Source of the DNA: Paenibacillus marchantiophytorum
GTDB lineage: Bacteria; Bacillota; Bacilli; Paenibacillales; NBRC-103111
Assembly: GCF_014640555.1 (NCBI RefSeq)
Contig: NZ_BMHE01000041.1
Location: forward strand, 1-64,000
Direction of reading: 5' to 3'
Length of the DNA stretch: 64,000 nucleotides
Positions 18,409 through 27,137 of this stretch are shown here, piece by piece. A program made the position numbers and the translations under genes. The first letter of the stretch is position 1. Every line of letters starts with the position of its first letter. The notes beneath the pieces were generated by a model. That model worked only from the letters and a program-made list of their open reading frames with translations. It did not search any database and was not told the DNA's origin.

Positions 18409-21400
18409 ATGCGGTTGAAAAGTAAAAGAGTCGGTCTTATGATGCTCTCGGCAGTTATCTTGTCCCTCTCGGCAGCGGCATTCATGGTGTATGCGGCTAA
18501 TGACAGTTGGGAAGACCATGCGTCGACGAGTTGGTACAATGAGGATTACAAGACCTTTACCATCGATACGGAAGAGAAACTTGCCGGTGTGGCCAAGCTG
18601 GTTAACAACGGCGTGACAGATTTTGATAAAAAGGTGCTGGAAGTTAGTGCTCACTTAGACTTGTCAGCTCATAAATGGGAGCCGGTCGGAAGCGCTAGCC
18701 ATCCGTTTCGCGGAACGTTGGTGGGAAAAGCCGGGCAGATGATGAATCTGTCCGGTCTTACGATCGCCAGCAGCAGTAAGCAAGCTGGGCTTTTCGGCTA
18801 CCTAAGCGGAGCTACAGTTGGAGGCTTCCACGTGCTGGGCAATATTCAAATCAACAGCACGGAAGGCGTCCAAGTCGGTGCCATTGCCGGATTCATGGAT
18901 CAAAACAGCATCGTGTATAACATACGAAATGAAGCATCGATCCGTGTTGCTTCGACCAAAGAAGCTTATGTCGGCGGTGTTGTGGGCGCTGGCTCCGGCG
19001 AGTTGTCCGACATTGTCAATCAGGCTGGCGTTACGCTGACCGGTTCCACAACGGGAGTTGTTGGCGGTATCGCAGCAGCCTCAACAGGCGGCTCAGGCCT
19101 TTCGCTGAAGAAAGTTGAAAATACAGGCGCGGTAACGGTGACAGGCAGCGTATATCAAGCGAATGTGGGCGGTATTATTGGCTTGGCGAACGCTTCGCTT
19201 TCTATGAAGGATCAAAATACACTTATCACCAACAGCGCTCTAATCACGGCAACGAATAACACGAGCAGCGTGATCGGCGGTATTGTGGGCCGAGTGGAGT
19301 CCGGGGCGGTTGTGACTTTTTCCAATCTGACTTCGAACAAGGGGAATATCACGGTGTTGGCACCCGGATCGAAGGGGTCATTTGTCGGAGGACTCGTTGG
19401 GTCCTTCGAACATGATATGCTGCTGGACGTTCCTTTCACGCAAACAGGCACCATCACCAATCAAGCGGGATCATCCATCTTCACTGGTGGCGTAAGCGGG
19501 ATTGTCTATGGCGACTTCACGTTGGGACAAAACTTCGCGAACGCCGTTCCTATCATCGTTAACGGGGATAGTGAACTGTATACAGGCGGGATTGTCGGGA
19601 AAGCGGGAGGAACAGTTACATTTACCAATGCGGTTCAAAATAAGGCGTCCCTGCAAGTATCGGGGACCAGGGATCAGGTATTCACGGGCGGCCTTGTAGG
19701 CTTCGCAGGCAACCGATTCTTCTTGAACAGCACGGTTAAAGACGCTTATATAAACAGCGGGCAGATCACAGTGTCCGGCGCTTCGGAGATATACACAGGC
19801 GGTATCGTTGCGAATAAAGCGTATGTAAAGGCAGCGAATAACGTGCTCAGCAAGGGTGATATTGCAGTCACTGGGGCGCAAAAGCTGTACACAGGCGGTT
19901 TCGTTGGGATTGTATCCGGCAGCGATACGAGTATGAGCAGCGAATCATTCAGCAATAAAATAACGGTCACAGCCTCCTCCTTAGGAGAAGACAGTGCTGT
20001 GTATACAGGTGGTATCATAGGATACTACGGTGTGAACGGAACAATAACGAGTCCGGCATTTGCGGGACAGCTGACGGTGACAGGCGGCAAGGGCGCCAAT
20101 ACCGGAGGAGCAGTCGGTTATGTAAGCGGCGGGACGATCACGGGAGCGACGATCGGCGGCACAAGCGCAAGCTTCGCCAAGTTGGTTTCCGACGGTCGCA
20201 TCGGTGGTATCGCAGGTTATTTGGATGGAACCGCGGCGGCGTCCAGTGTCCGATTTACAGCTATTCAATCGAACGGAGCCAGCGGTTTCGCGGGAGGCGC
20301 AGCTGGTCAAGCCAAAGGTACGATGACGGGCGTGACGGTCGGCTTGGCAGAAGCGGAGAATAGTGACTCAGCTGCGATCAGAGTCACAGCAGGGAACACG
20401 GCAGCTGGCGGTATTGTCGGCGCAGATGACGGGGCGCTCTTGATCGCTAACAGCACGGTGAACAAGATGACCATAACTGCCGAGAGTGGTGCAGATCATG
20501 TCCGAATCGGCGGTGTGGCAGGAGTCGCTTCCGCAAGTGTTACTAGCGGGCAAGCGATCGTCGTTCATAACGTTGCGCTTGCAACCCAAGGAGCGGAAAG
20601 CCTGGTTGGTGGCGCCGTAGGCGACAACAGCGCACTGCTGACAGGACTCGTGGTCAACAACGGAACTATCGAGACACGGGGAGCCGCCAGCGCGATCGGC
20701 GGCATCGCCGGATTTACGCGAGGGGATATCTTGAACCCGCGGGTGTATGCAGAAGAAGGCGGTATATTGAAATTTACCGCGAATGGCAAGGACTCCACGG
20801 TCGGAGGTATCGTTGGCATCGCGGAAGATAGTGTTATCAGAGGCAATGGTCAAGACGGCAATGTGACAGGCGTTGCGATTACGACTTCGAGTACGGCCAG
20901 TGGCGCTCAAGTTGGCGGTATCGTAGGACGCAGCAACAAGACGTCGCTTCAAAACATCGTCGCCGAAAGTCCTGTACTCACCGTTTACGGTGTTGGTACA
21001 CAGGCTGGCGGATTGGCAGGTCAGATGAAGGACGCGTCGATTACACAGTCCTATGCGCTAGGCGTTCTGCCTGACTATATGCTGCTAAGTGTTTATGGCA
21101 GTGATTCACACGCAGGCGGTTTGGTGGGTCAGGCTGAGCGAATTAGTGTGACAGGCAACGCTGCGAAGAACAATGTGGAGAACTTGTCGCTCGTTGTTGA
21201 CAGTCTTGCGAGCGGAGTACACGCAGGTGGATTTGTTGGAACGAATATCGAGAGTAAAATTGAAAAGGTATTCGGCGCATTCATCAGCCTGACGCCCAAA
21301 GGTCAGAGGTCCGTCGTTGGCGGAATGACAGGCTATAACAAAGGCGCAGAGACAGCGGTGCTGAATCTAAACTTCATTGAGTCACTGGCTATTAATGCTG

Positions 21401-24400
21401 CGGGCACAGCCGTCTCTTCAACGATTGGCGGGATGATCGGTCTCAATGACGCAAGAAGCGGGCAAGCCGATGCGGCTGCGATTGAGAAGGCCGTCAGCAC
21501 GGTGCAAAACAGCCGTGTTTTGGGCAAAATAATCGTCCATGCGCAGTCCGCGATTACGGGCGGTATGATCGGCGAGAATCGCAGCATTTTGGCCAATAAC
21601 AGCATTGCCGAGAAACTTCCGGTCACCTCAGACGGGAACAACGGTGTTGTTGGCGGTCTGGTTGGCCGAAATACAGGAACGATCTATTATACGTATTCCA
21701 ATGCACTTCTAAGCGTCAGCGGCGCATCAACGGTCGCGGGAGGACTTGCCGGAGAAAACAACGGTAACGTTATTGCTTCCTATATTGAAACCGACCTGAC
21801 TGGCAATGCTGTCGGGACGAGCGGGAATTATGCGCTCCTAGGCGGTTTGGTCGGCAAAAATAGCGGCACTGTAGACAAGAGTTTTACAGCAGCTAAAGTA
21901 ACGGCGAATGGTGCATACACGTATGTCGGCGGTTTGATTGGCGGAAATACGGGTACGATGATCAACACCTATTCCGCGAAAGAGATCACGGCAAATGCCA
22001 AAGATGCTTATGCGGGAGGCTTAATTGGTCTAATGAAGGCAGGCAGTGTCAAAGGCAGTTATTCCGCTGGTCAGGTGAATGGCCGCAATGGGGCATTGGC
22101 TGGGGGCTTTGCAGGTTATTACGACAATGTGAGCCGAGATCTCATCGACAATTCGTATTATGTGAAGGATGCAAAGCTGGCGATCAACAGCGATCATCTT
22201 GATTTTGGCGGCGGAACCTACGACGAACTGAAGGCGAGTTCGCGTCTCAGTCCGATTCTTGCGGCTTCTCTCGCGAACCGGGAGACGTTCCCTGTTGAAT
22301 CCAAGTGGACCTTCAGCGATACGGCATGGCGGTTTGGTTCTTTGAATGCCGTCTACCAATACCCTGAACTTAATTTGAGCGCCAACACCGGAGGCACACC
22401 GGGCGGTTCGAATGGGGGAAGCGGCAACGAGGTTAACATGAACATCAATTGGTATACCAAAAAACCATCCGCCTTACGCTTTGTCATCCAAACCGAAGCC
22501 GATCTGGCGGGGTTGGCGGGGATTGTGAATGGCACGATTACGGGGATGGAGCCGTTCGATTTCAAAGGCCGGGAAATTGATCTGACAGCGCCGATTCGTC
22601 TGCAATCCAATCAATGGGTACCTATTGGCAATAAGGAACAGACTGCGTTCGAAGGATTATTTAGAGGCAATCACTTGTTGATTAGCGGACTTCAGGTCAC
22701 AGCCAACTCGTATGCCGGATTGTTTGGTGTTATCGGACAGTACGCAACTGTGCAGGATATGAGAATAGAGCCTATCTCCGTCGAGGGGAATCAGTATGTC
22801 GGTGCTCTGGCTGGCTATAACAAAGGCATTGTTTCACAAATTCAAGTGACATTACCCAAACAAGCCAAATTGGCTAACGGGACCTTCGTCGGCGGCTTGG
22901 CAGGAGTCAATGCAGGCTCGATTGCGCAAGCATCTGTACAAGGTTCGATGATCGGAAATGGGACAGCGCTCGGCGGTATCGCCGGTAATAATTTGTCGGC
23001 AGCTTCGATTACGCAAAGTTTCTCCTACTCGGATCTATTGGTCAGCTCTGGTGCGCCACATGCAGGCGGTATTGCCGGCGAGAACCATGGGATGATTGCA
23101 GACAGCTACAATTCGGGAACGGTCACGGCAAGCGGGATGACCATTGCCAGAGCAGGCGGCATCGTCGGTTATGGACCGGAAGGCTCCATCGAAGATTCGA
23201 TGAACAGCGGACAAATCTCCGCTAACATCAATGGCGCCCTAGCCAAAGGCAAAACATTCTTTGGTGGCATTGCAGGACAGTTGGGTCAGCGAGCGACGCT
23301 TCGCAACAACATCTTCGATGAACAGATGCTTCAGCTGAAAACGGCTTATTACAGCGAAGCGGGCAATCGGATACCGACAGAAGTGAACAAAGCGACAGCG
23401 ATGAAAACGGCGAACCTTGTCCAAACAGATTTGCCTGCTGGGCTTGATCGCTCTGTTTGGAAAGCGAAGGCAGGGTACTACCCGCAATTAGCCGTATTTA
23501 ATGGTACGACCGAAAGCGATCTGTCGACTGCCGCGGTTATTTTGAATGCAGATGATACCGCATATCGTGCTGTCAGATACTACTATACGCAAACTTGGGA
23601 CCCGACCTTGAACTGGGCGACCCAAACGAGCAGTGAACAAACGCTCTTGACGGTGTCCAAGAACGGCAAAAACAGGACGATCGCCATCAACAAGAAGCCG
23701 GTTTTGTATGCGGAGACCGCTGCAAAGCCGACGGGCACCGACACAGCGGATTTCAAAGATAAATTTGATGTGACGCTTGCAACGACGGAGCCTGACGGTA
23801 TCATCTACTATACGGTGGACGGCTGGGATCCGACAGTAAACTCACTCGTGTATGGGCAGTCTATAACACTGGATCGTACAACAACGATCAAAGCTATCAC
23901 TTTTGTTGAGGGGAAAAACAATAGCGAAATTTTCGCGGCTACCTACAAGAAAATGATAACTGGCGGTGGTGGCGGTGGCGGCTTCTTCCCGCCGGCCGGC
24001 ACGACGGTTGAGGTGCTTGTCAACGGCAAAGCGGAGTCGGCTGGCAGCGAAACGACTTCAGTGAACGGATCCGTTATCACGTCAACGATTGTTCTTAACG
24101 AGCAAGTGTTAGCCAAGCTGCTGGAGCAGCAAGGCGAGAAATCGGAAATTAAGGTTCAGTTCGCCAATCGCGCTGACATCACGATCGGCGAACTGAGCGC
24201 CGACTTCATCAAGAAGATGGAGAGCAAGAAAGCTACTCTTATCGTGGACACAGGGAAGGCTAGCTACAGCATTCCGGCGCAGCAATTCAATGTGAAGGCC
24301 ATCGCCGAGAAACTCGGGCCGAGTGCTGCGTTGAAAGATATCAAAGTGCGCATTGAAATGCGCGCCGCTGCACCAGAGCTGGCGAAGCGGCTTCAAAGCT

Positions 24401-25254
24401 CTGCAGCAGCAGGTGGATACACATTGCTGACTTCCCCAGTAAGCTTCAAAGCGACTTATACGTATGGTGAAAATACTTATGAAGTCGGCAGTTTTGACAC
24501 TTACGTGGAGAGGGCGATTATCTTGCCTGACGAAGCGGCAGCAAGCAAGCTGTCTACGGTCATTGTCGTGGATCAGGATGGCACCGTTCGTCATGTCCCT
24601 ACCCAGATCCGGCAGGTGGGCGGTAAAAGTTATGCAATCATCCGCACGCTGGCAAGTAGCGGCATGTACGCTCTGATTGCCAATCCCACATCATTCGCTG
24701 ATGTCGCGGCACACTGGGCCAAAGATACAATTAATGATATGGGCGCTCGCTTGATTCTAGGCGGCGTTAGCGCTGAATTATTTGAGCCGGACCGTGATAT
24801 CACCCGCGCTGAATTCGCCACCATTATGGTGAAAGCATTGGGGCTCAAAGCGAACGCGGGGAACATGCCATTTGGCGATGTCCATGATTCGGACTGGTAC
24901 GCTCCTTATATCCAGGCTGCCCAGCAGCATGGCCTTATTTCCGGGTATGAAGACGGCACATTTGGCTCCATGGATGTTATTTCCCGCGAGCAGGCCATGA
25001 CGATTATGGCGAGAGCCATGCAGCTCACAGGATTGGGAGCGACACTTGCAACCAGCGAAACAGATCAACTGCTGGCAGGTTTTGCAGATGCATCAGGTGC
25101 TGCTGAGTATGCAAGATCAGGCATAGCCGCGAGCTTGAAAATGGGGCTCGTCTCCGGCCGAGCAGAGGCCGAGCTTGCTCCCAGCGCCAACATGACGCGC
25201 GCAGAAGTCGCCGCCATCATCCAAAGATTATTGCAGAAGTCCGGCTTGATTTGA
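18409..25254 (+). CDS. Giant GLUG-repeat S-layer homology protein (2281 aa)
   Basis: Secreted (signal peptide about 1-29) and SLH-anchored (three domains, about 2094-2281; TRAEFA, SREQAM, TRAEVA). Residues about 110-1245 carry dozens of GGIVG/GGLVG strand-turn repeats of the GLUG type found in adhesins and IgA protease-like proteins, predicting a long beta-helix. A second, shorter GLUG block lies at about 1404-1640. The module introducing each block is duplicated (about 40-135 and 1345-1455; TEEKLAGVAKLVN versus TEADLAGLAGIVN). A chitobiase-C-terminal-like domain (about 1792-1848) and a poly-Gly linker precede the pre-SLH domain. Last gene of the operon; a terminator follows at 25,412. Adhesion is plausible but not shown. 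Confidence 0.9.
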   Translation: MRLKSKRVGLMMLSAVILSLSAAAFMVYAANDSWEDHASTSWYNEDYKTFTIDTEEKLAGVAKLVNNGVTDFDKKVLEVSAHLDLSAHKWEPVGSASHPFRGTLVGKAGQMMNLSGLTIASSSKQAGLFGYLSGATVGGFHVLGNIQINSTEGVQVGAIAGFMDQNSIVYNIRNEASIRVASTKEAYVGGVVGAGSGELSDIVNQAGVTLTGSTTGVVGGIAAASTGGSGLSLKKVENTGAVTVTGSVYQANVGGIIGLANASLSMKDQNTLITNSALITATNNTSSVIGGIVGRVESGAVVTFSNLTSNKGNITVLAPGSKGSFVGGLVGSFEHDMLLDVPFTQTGTITNQAGSSIFTGGVSGIVYGDFTLGQNFANAVPIIVNGDSELYTGGIVGKAGGTVTFTNAVQNKASLQVSGTRDQVFTGGLVGFAGNRFFLNSTVKDAYINSGQITVSGASEIYTGGIVANKAYVKAANNVLSKGDIAVTGAQKLYTGGFVGIVSGSDTSMSSESFSNKITVTASSLGEDSAVYTGGIIGYYGVNGTITSPAFAGQLTVTGGKGANTGGAVGYVSGGTITGATIGGTSASFAKLVSDGRIGGIAGYLDGTAAASSVRFTAIQSNGASGFAGGAAGQAKGTMTGVTVGLAEAENSDSAAIRVTAGNTAAGGIVGADDGALLIANSTVNKMTITAESGADHVRIGGVAGVASASVTSGQAIVVHNVALATQGAESLVGGAVGDNSALLTGLVVNNGTIETRGAASAIGGIAGFTRGDILNPRVYAEEGGILKFTANGKDSTVGGIVGIAEDSVIRGNGQDGNVTGVAITTSSTASGAQVGGIVGRSNKTSLQNIVAESPVLTVYGVGTQAGGLAGQMKDASITQSYALGVLPDYMLLSVYGSDSHAGGLVGQAERISVTGNAAKNNVENLSLVVDSLASGVHAGGFVGTNIESKIEKVFGAFISLTPKGQRSVVGGMTGYNKGAETAVLNLNFIESLAINAAGTAVSSTIGGMIGLNDARSGQADAAAIEKAVSTVQNSRVLGKIIVHAQSAITGGMIGENRSILANNSIAEKLPVTSDGNNGVVGGLVGRNTGTIYYTYSNALLSVSGASTVAGGLAGENNGNVIASYIETDLTGNAVGTSGNYALLGGLVGKNSGTVDKSFTAAKVTANGAYTYVGGLIGGNTGTMINTYSAKEITANAKDAYAGGLIGLMKAGSVKGSYSAGQVNGRNGALAGGFAGYYDNVSRDLIDNSYYVKDAKLAINSDHLDFGGGTYDELKASSRLSPILAASLANRETFPVESKWTFSDTAWRFGSLNAVYQYPELNLSANTGGTPGGSNGGSGNEVNMNINWYTKKPSALRFVIQTEADLAGLAGIVNGTITGMEPFDFKGREIDLTAPIRLQSNQWVPIGNKEQTAFEGLFRGNHLLISGLQVTANSYAGLFGVIGQYATVQDMRIEPISVEGNQYVGALAGYNKGIVSQIQVTLPKQAKLANGTFVGGLAGVNAGSIAQASVQGSMIGNGTALGGIAGNNLSAASITQSFSYSDLLVSSGAPHAGGIAGENHGMIADSYNSGTVTASGMTIARAGGIVGYGPEGSIEDSMNSGQISANINGALAKGKTFFGGIAGQLGQRATLRNNIFDEQMLQLKTAYYSEAGNRIPTEVNKATAMKTANLVQTDLPAGLDRSVWKAKAGYYPQLAVFNGTTESDLSTAAVILNADDTAYRAVRYYYTQTWDPTLNWATQTSSEQTLLTVSKNGKNRTIAINKKPVLYAETAAKPTGTDTADFKDKFDVTLATTEPDGIIYYTVDGWDPTVNSLVYGQSITLDRTTTIKAITFVEGKNNSEIFAATYKKMITGGGGGGGFFPPAGTTVEVLVNGKAESAGSETTSVNGSVITSTIVLNEQVLAKLLEQQGEKSEIKVQFANRADITIGELSADFIKKMESKKATLIVDTGKASYSIPAQQFNVKAIAEKLGPSAALKDIKVRIEMRAAAPELAKRLQSSAAAGGYTLLTSPVSFKATYTYGENTYEVGSFDTYVERAIILPDEAAASKLSTVIVVDQDGTVRHVPTQIRQVGGKSYAIIRTLASSGMYALIANPTSFADVAAHWAKDTINDMGARLILGGVSAELFEPDRDITRAEFATIMVKALGLKANAGNMPFGDVHDSDWYAPYIQAAQQHGLISGYEDGTFGSMDVISREQAMTIMARAMQLTGLGATLATSETDQLLAGFADASGAAEYARSGIAASLKMGLVSGRAEAELAPSANMTRAEVAAIIQRLLQKSGLI

Positions 25255-25270
25255 TTAACACGACACCGGA

Positions 25271-25370
25271 TTTCTCCTATTGATACTGTGTTCCTCCAAA
25301 TTGAAACCGAGTTACTCCCATGAAACGGGGTAACTTCCATTCGTTTGGGGTTACTCCCACTCATACCAAT
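25271..25370. repeat. Degenerate 20-bp tandem repeat, five units
   Basis: Five consecutive units begin at 25,271, 25,291, 25,312, 25,331 and 25,351, each starting TTnCTCC or TAACTTCC and ending in a G-rich or AC-rich tail (for example TTTCTCCTATTGATACTGTG). Lengths are 19-21 bp. It lies between the last surface gene and its terminator, so it is probably transcribed as the 3' end of the operon mRNA. Confidence 0.55.
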
Positions 25371-25411
25371 TCGTCTAGTTGCACTTAAGTATAAGTTTAC
25401 ACGCAAAATGG

Positions 25412-25437
25412 CCGTCAGGATCTTCCTGACGGTTTTT
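25412..25437 (+). terminator. Rho-independent terminator of the surface-protein operon
   Basis: Perfect 9-bp stem CCGTCAGGA / TCCTGACGG with loop TCT and a T5 tail. It lies 158 bp after the stop of the GLUG protein. Confidence 0.92.
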
Positions 25438-25511
25438 CTTGTGTTTGTATGTTTTGGAGTGAAAGAGGAGTTAGCTCAGCTGCCTCGCGCGGGGAACTAC
25501 AGTGGGCTATT

Positions 25512-25740
25512 ATAGCCAAAAGTGTCATTATCGCGGGGTTGGGAACTACAGTGGGCTATTTTGCTGTTTCACGGGAAATTCAGCGTTTTTTGTGAAAATA
25601 AGACCCTGTAGTTCCGCTACGACCCTCGTATCCCTACTATTTGCCTAACTTGAGTCCTGTAGTTTCCTTAACAGGATTTCCTGAAAGAATTAGTCGCTTT
25701 AGAGGCTCAACTCTCAGGGCGGCGAAGCCGTTTTTTCTTT
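25512..25740. repeat. Dispersed repeat, copy 2
   Basis: Diverged copy of 121-336 in the same orientation. Just upstream, GGGAACTACAGTGGGCTATT occurs twice (25,492 and 25,541), so the 5' part of the element is itself locally duplicated with a 49-bp period. Its 3' end overlaps the first copy of the 343-bp duplication. Confidence 0.65.
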
Positions 25741-26388
25741 TAATCCCTGCACCATTGGCTTCATATCCTGCTCCACTTTGCTTAACTCCGCAAAGGTGGC
25801 TGTCTATATGGCCATGGAACGAAAGCGGAGGCCCTTTACGAACTCAATGAACCCTAATCGATCAAAATGGTTCAATTAAAAAAGCTAACGCATTCCAGAT
25901 GCGTTAATTCAGACAAATGATCATCATTCCGCCTATAAGCTGCTCGATAACGCCAATTCAGTTCATTAGATCGCCAAAGTAGCCATTTTCTCGTGTATAA
26001 GCATCATGCAGTTCATTAGAATAACGGATTGTTGGTGAGGTGGCTCGGCTCAACTCTCAGGGCGGCGAAGCCGTTTTTTCTTTTATTCCTGCACCATTGG
26101 CTTCATATCCTGCTCCCTTGGCTTAAATCCGCAAAGGTGGCAGTCTATATGGCCAATGGATCTAGTGGGGAGGCCCCTTACGAACTCTATACCCCTTATT
26201 CGATCAAAATGGGTCAATTAAAAAGCTAAAGCATTCCAGATGCGTTATTTCAGACAAATGATTATCATTCCGCCTATAAGCTGCTCGATAACGCCAATTC
26301 AGTTCATTAGATCGCCAAAGTAGCCATTTTCTCGTGTATAAGCATCATACAGTTCATTAGAATGACGGATTGACGGTGAGGTGGCTCG
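25704..26388. repeat. 343-bp tandem duplication
   Basis: Copy 1 runs from 25,704 to 26,046 and copy 2 from 26,047 to about 26,387. Both begin GGCTCAACTCTCAGGG, carry a small hairpin near the middle (TAACGCAT / ATGCGTTA, perfect in copy 1), and end GGTGAGGTGGCTC. Mismatches and small indels show that it is not a recent duplication. The 3' half is related to 55,490-55,680. Confidence 0.8.
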
Positions 26389-26405
26389 GTGGTATTTGGC
26401 TCAGC

Positions 26406-26592
26406 CTGTAACGCTGTTTTACAGCGTTACAGAACCAACATTGGCCTGAGGCAGCACAGTAAGGTTGAAATTCAACCTTAACTTGCCTGGTATGTCATTC
26501 ACAGTGCTCTTTCTTTAACTGTAACGCTGTTTTACAGCGTTACAGCTCCCACTTCGACCGCAGGCAGCACAGTAAGGTTGAATTTCAATCTT
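26406..26592. repeat. 113-bp tandem repeat with two palindromes per unit
   Basis: Palindrome CTGTAACGCTGT / ACAGCGTTACAG (12-bp arms, TTT loop) occurs at 26,406-26,432 and again at 26,519-26,545. Each is followed, after a linker ending GGCAGCACAGT, by a second palindrome based on AAGGTTGAA / TTCAACCTT (26,461-26,479, perfect; 26,573-26,592, one change). Function unknown. Confidence 0.8.
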
Positions 26593-26628
26593 AACCTGCC
26601 TCACTTTCAATCCCAGATACTCAGCTCG

Positions 26629-26661
26629 CCAAGGCTGCGCCAAGGCTGCGCCAAGGCTGCG
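26629..26661. repeat. Triple 11-mer CCAAGGCTGCG
   Basis: Three exact tandem copies of CCAAGGCTGCG end 24 bp before the operator of the cheY-like gene. Three helical turns in register could matter for a binding site, or this may be simple slippage. Confidence 0.75.
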
Positions 26662-26684
26662 CGGGGAACGTGGCGGGAATGATT

Positions 26685-26718
26685 ATGTGAGAATTTTGAG
26701 AGAAGACATTGGTAGAAT
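26685..26718 (+). promoter_or_regulatory. SARP-box-like promoter of the cheY-like gene
   Basis: Heptamers ATGTGAG (26,685) and TTGAGAG (26,696) are 11 bp apart, with a TAGAAT -10 at 26,713-26,718. Eighteen consecutive bases from 26,686 match the promoter at 4712. This distant gene is therefore likely co-regulated with the surface operon. Confidence 0.7.
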
Positions 26719-26762
26719 TAGAAGCAAGATCCATATAGACCGATGTAAAGGGGAATCCGAAC

Positions 26763-27137
26763 ATGGGAAACAGAATTATCATTGTCGATGATGCTGCTTT
26801 TATGAGAGCGATATTAAAGGATGTCCTCATCTCCCTTGGTTATGAGGTTGCGGGAGAAGCCAGCAATGGACAGGAAGCGGTCCAATTGTACAAGCGAATT
26901 AAGCCGGACTTGGTGACGATGGATATTACGATGCCGGAGATGGATGGAATTACAGCGTTGAAGGAGATCATCAGCTACAATCCGGAGGCAAGAGTTATCA
27001 TGTGCTCGGCCATGGGGCAGCAGAAAATGGTCGTTGACTCCATTCAAGCGGGGGCCAAAGATTTCGTAGTGAAACCGTACAATAAAGAGCGGATTGCTGA
27101 AGCAGTCGAGCGTATCCTCATTTCAGAATCAAGATAA
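26763..27137 (+). CDS. CheY-like single-domain response regulator
   Basis: Protein of 124 aa consisting of one receiver domain: acidic pocket D9-D10, phospho-acceptor Asp54 (VTMDITMPEMDG), Thr/Ser position in MCSAMGQQ and conserved Lys in DFVVKPYN. It resembles the CheY of Bacillus-type chemotaxis, but no che or fli gene is near. RBS AAAGGGG lies 8 nt before the ATG. A remnant of an AraC DNA-binding domain follows in another frame, so this may once have been a receiver-AraC protein, though the receiver is closer to CheY than to YesN. The SARP-like promoter ties it to the surface-protein system. Confidence 0.85.
   Translation: MGNRIIIVDDAAFMRAILKDVLISLGYEVAGEASNGQEAVQLYKRIKPDLVTMDITMPEMDGITALKEIISYNPEARVIMCSAMGQQKMVVDSIQAGAKDFVVKPYNKERIAEAVERILISESR

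Larger units (their letters stand above)
25255..26762. other. 1.5-kb repeat-rich intergenic region
   Basis: No gene is supported here. The region holds, in order, a degenerate 20-bp tandem repeat, the operon terminator, a second copy of the repeat seen at 121-336, a 343-bp tandem duplication, a 113-bp two-palindrome tandem repeat, a triple 11-mer and the promoter of the cheY-like gene. Short open frames at 25,641-25,850 and 26,029-26,229 are only the two duplicate copies read in frame. Confidence 0.75.

Noticed and set aside
17940..18539. 199-codon antisense frame across the end of one SLH gene and the start of the next
   Set aside because: It lies opposite two well-supported genes and their junction; composition is that of the complementary strand of SLH repeats.
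18790..22140. DNA-level tandem repeat or CRISPR-like array inside the GLUG gene
   Set aside because: The repetition is at protein level with diverged codons, in one open frame.
25641..26229. Two open frames of 66-69 codons with similar proteins
   Set aside because: They are the two copies of the 343-bp repeat read in frame; no RBS, no family resemblance, and the frames differ in length because of indels.
25255..26762. Remnant of an insertion sequence
   Set aside because: No transposase-like frame and no terminal inverted repeats with target duplication could be found; the region is tandem and palindromic repeats only.
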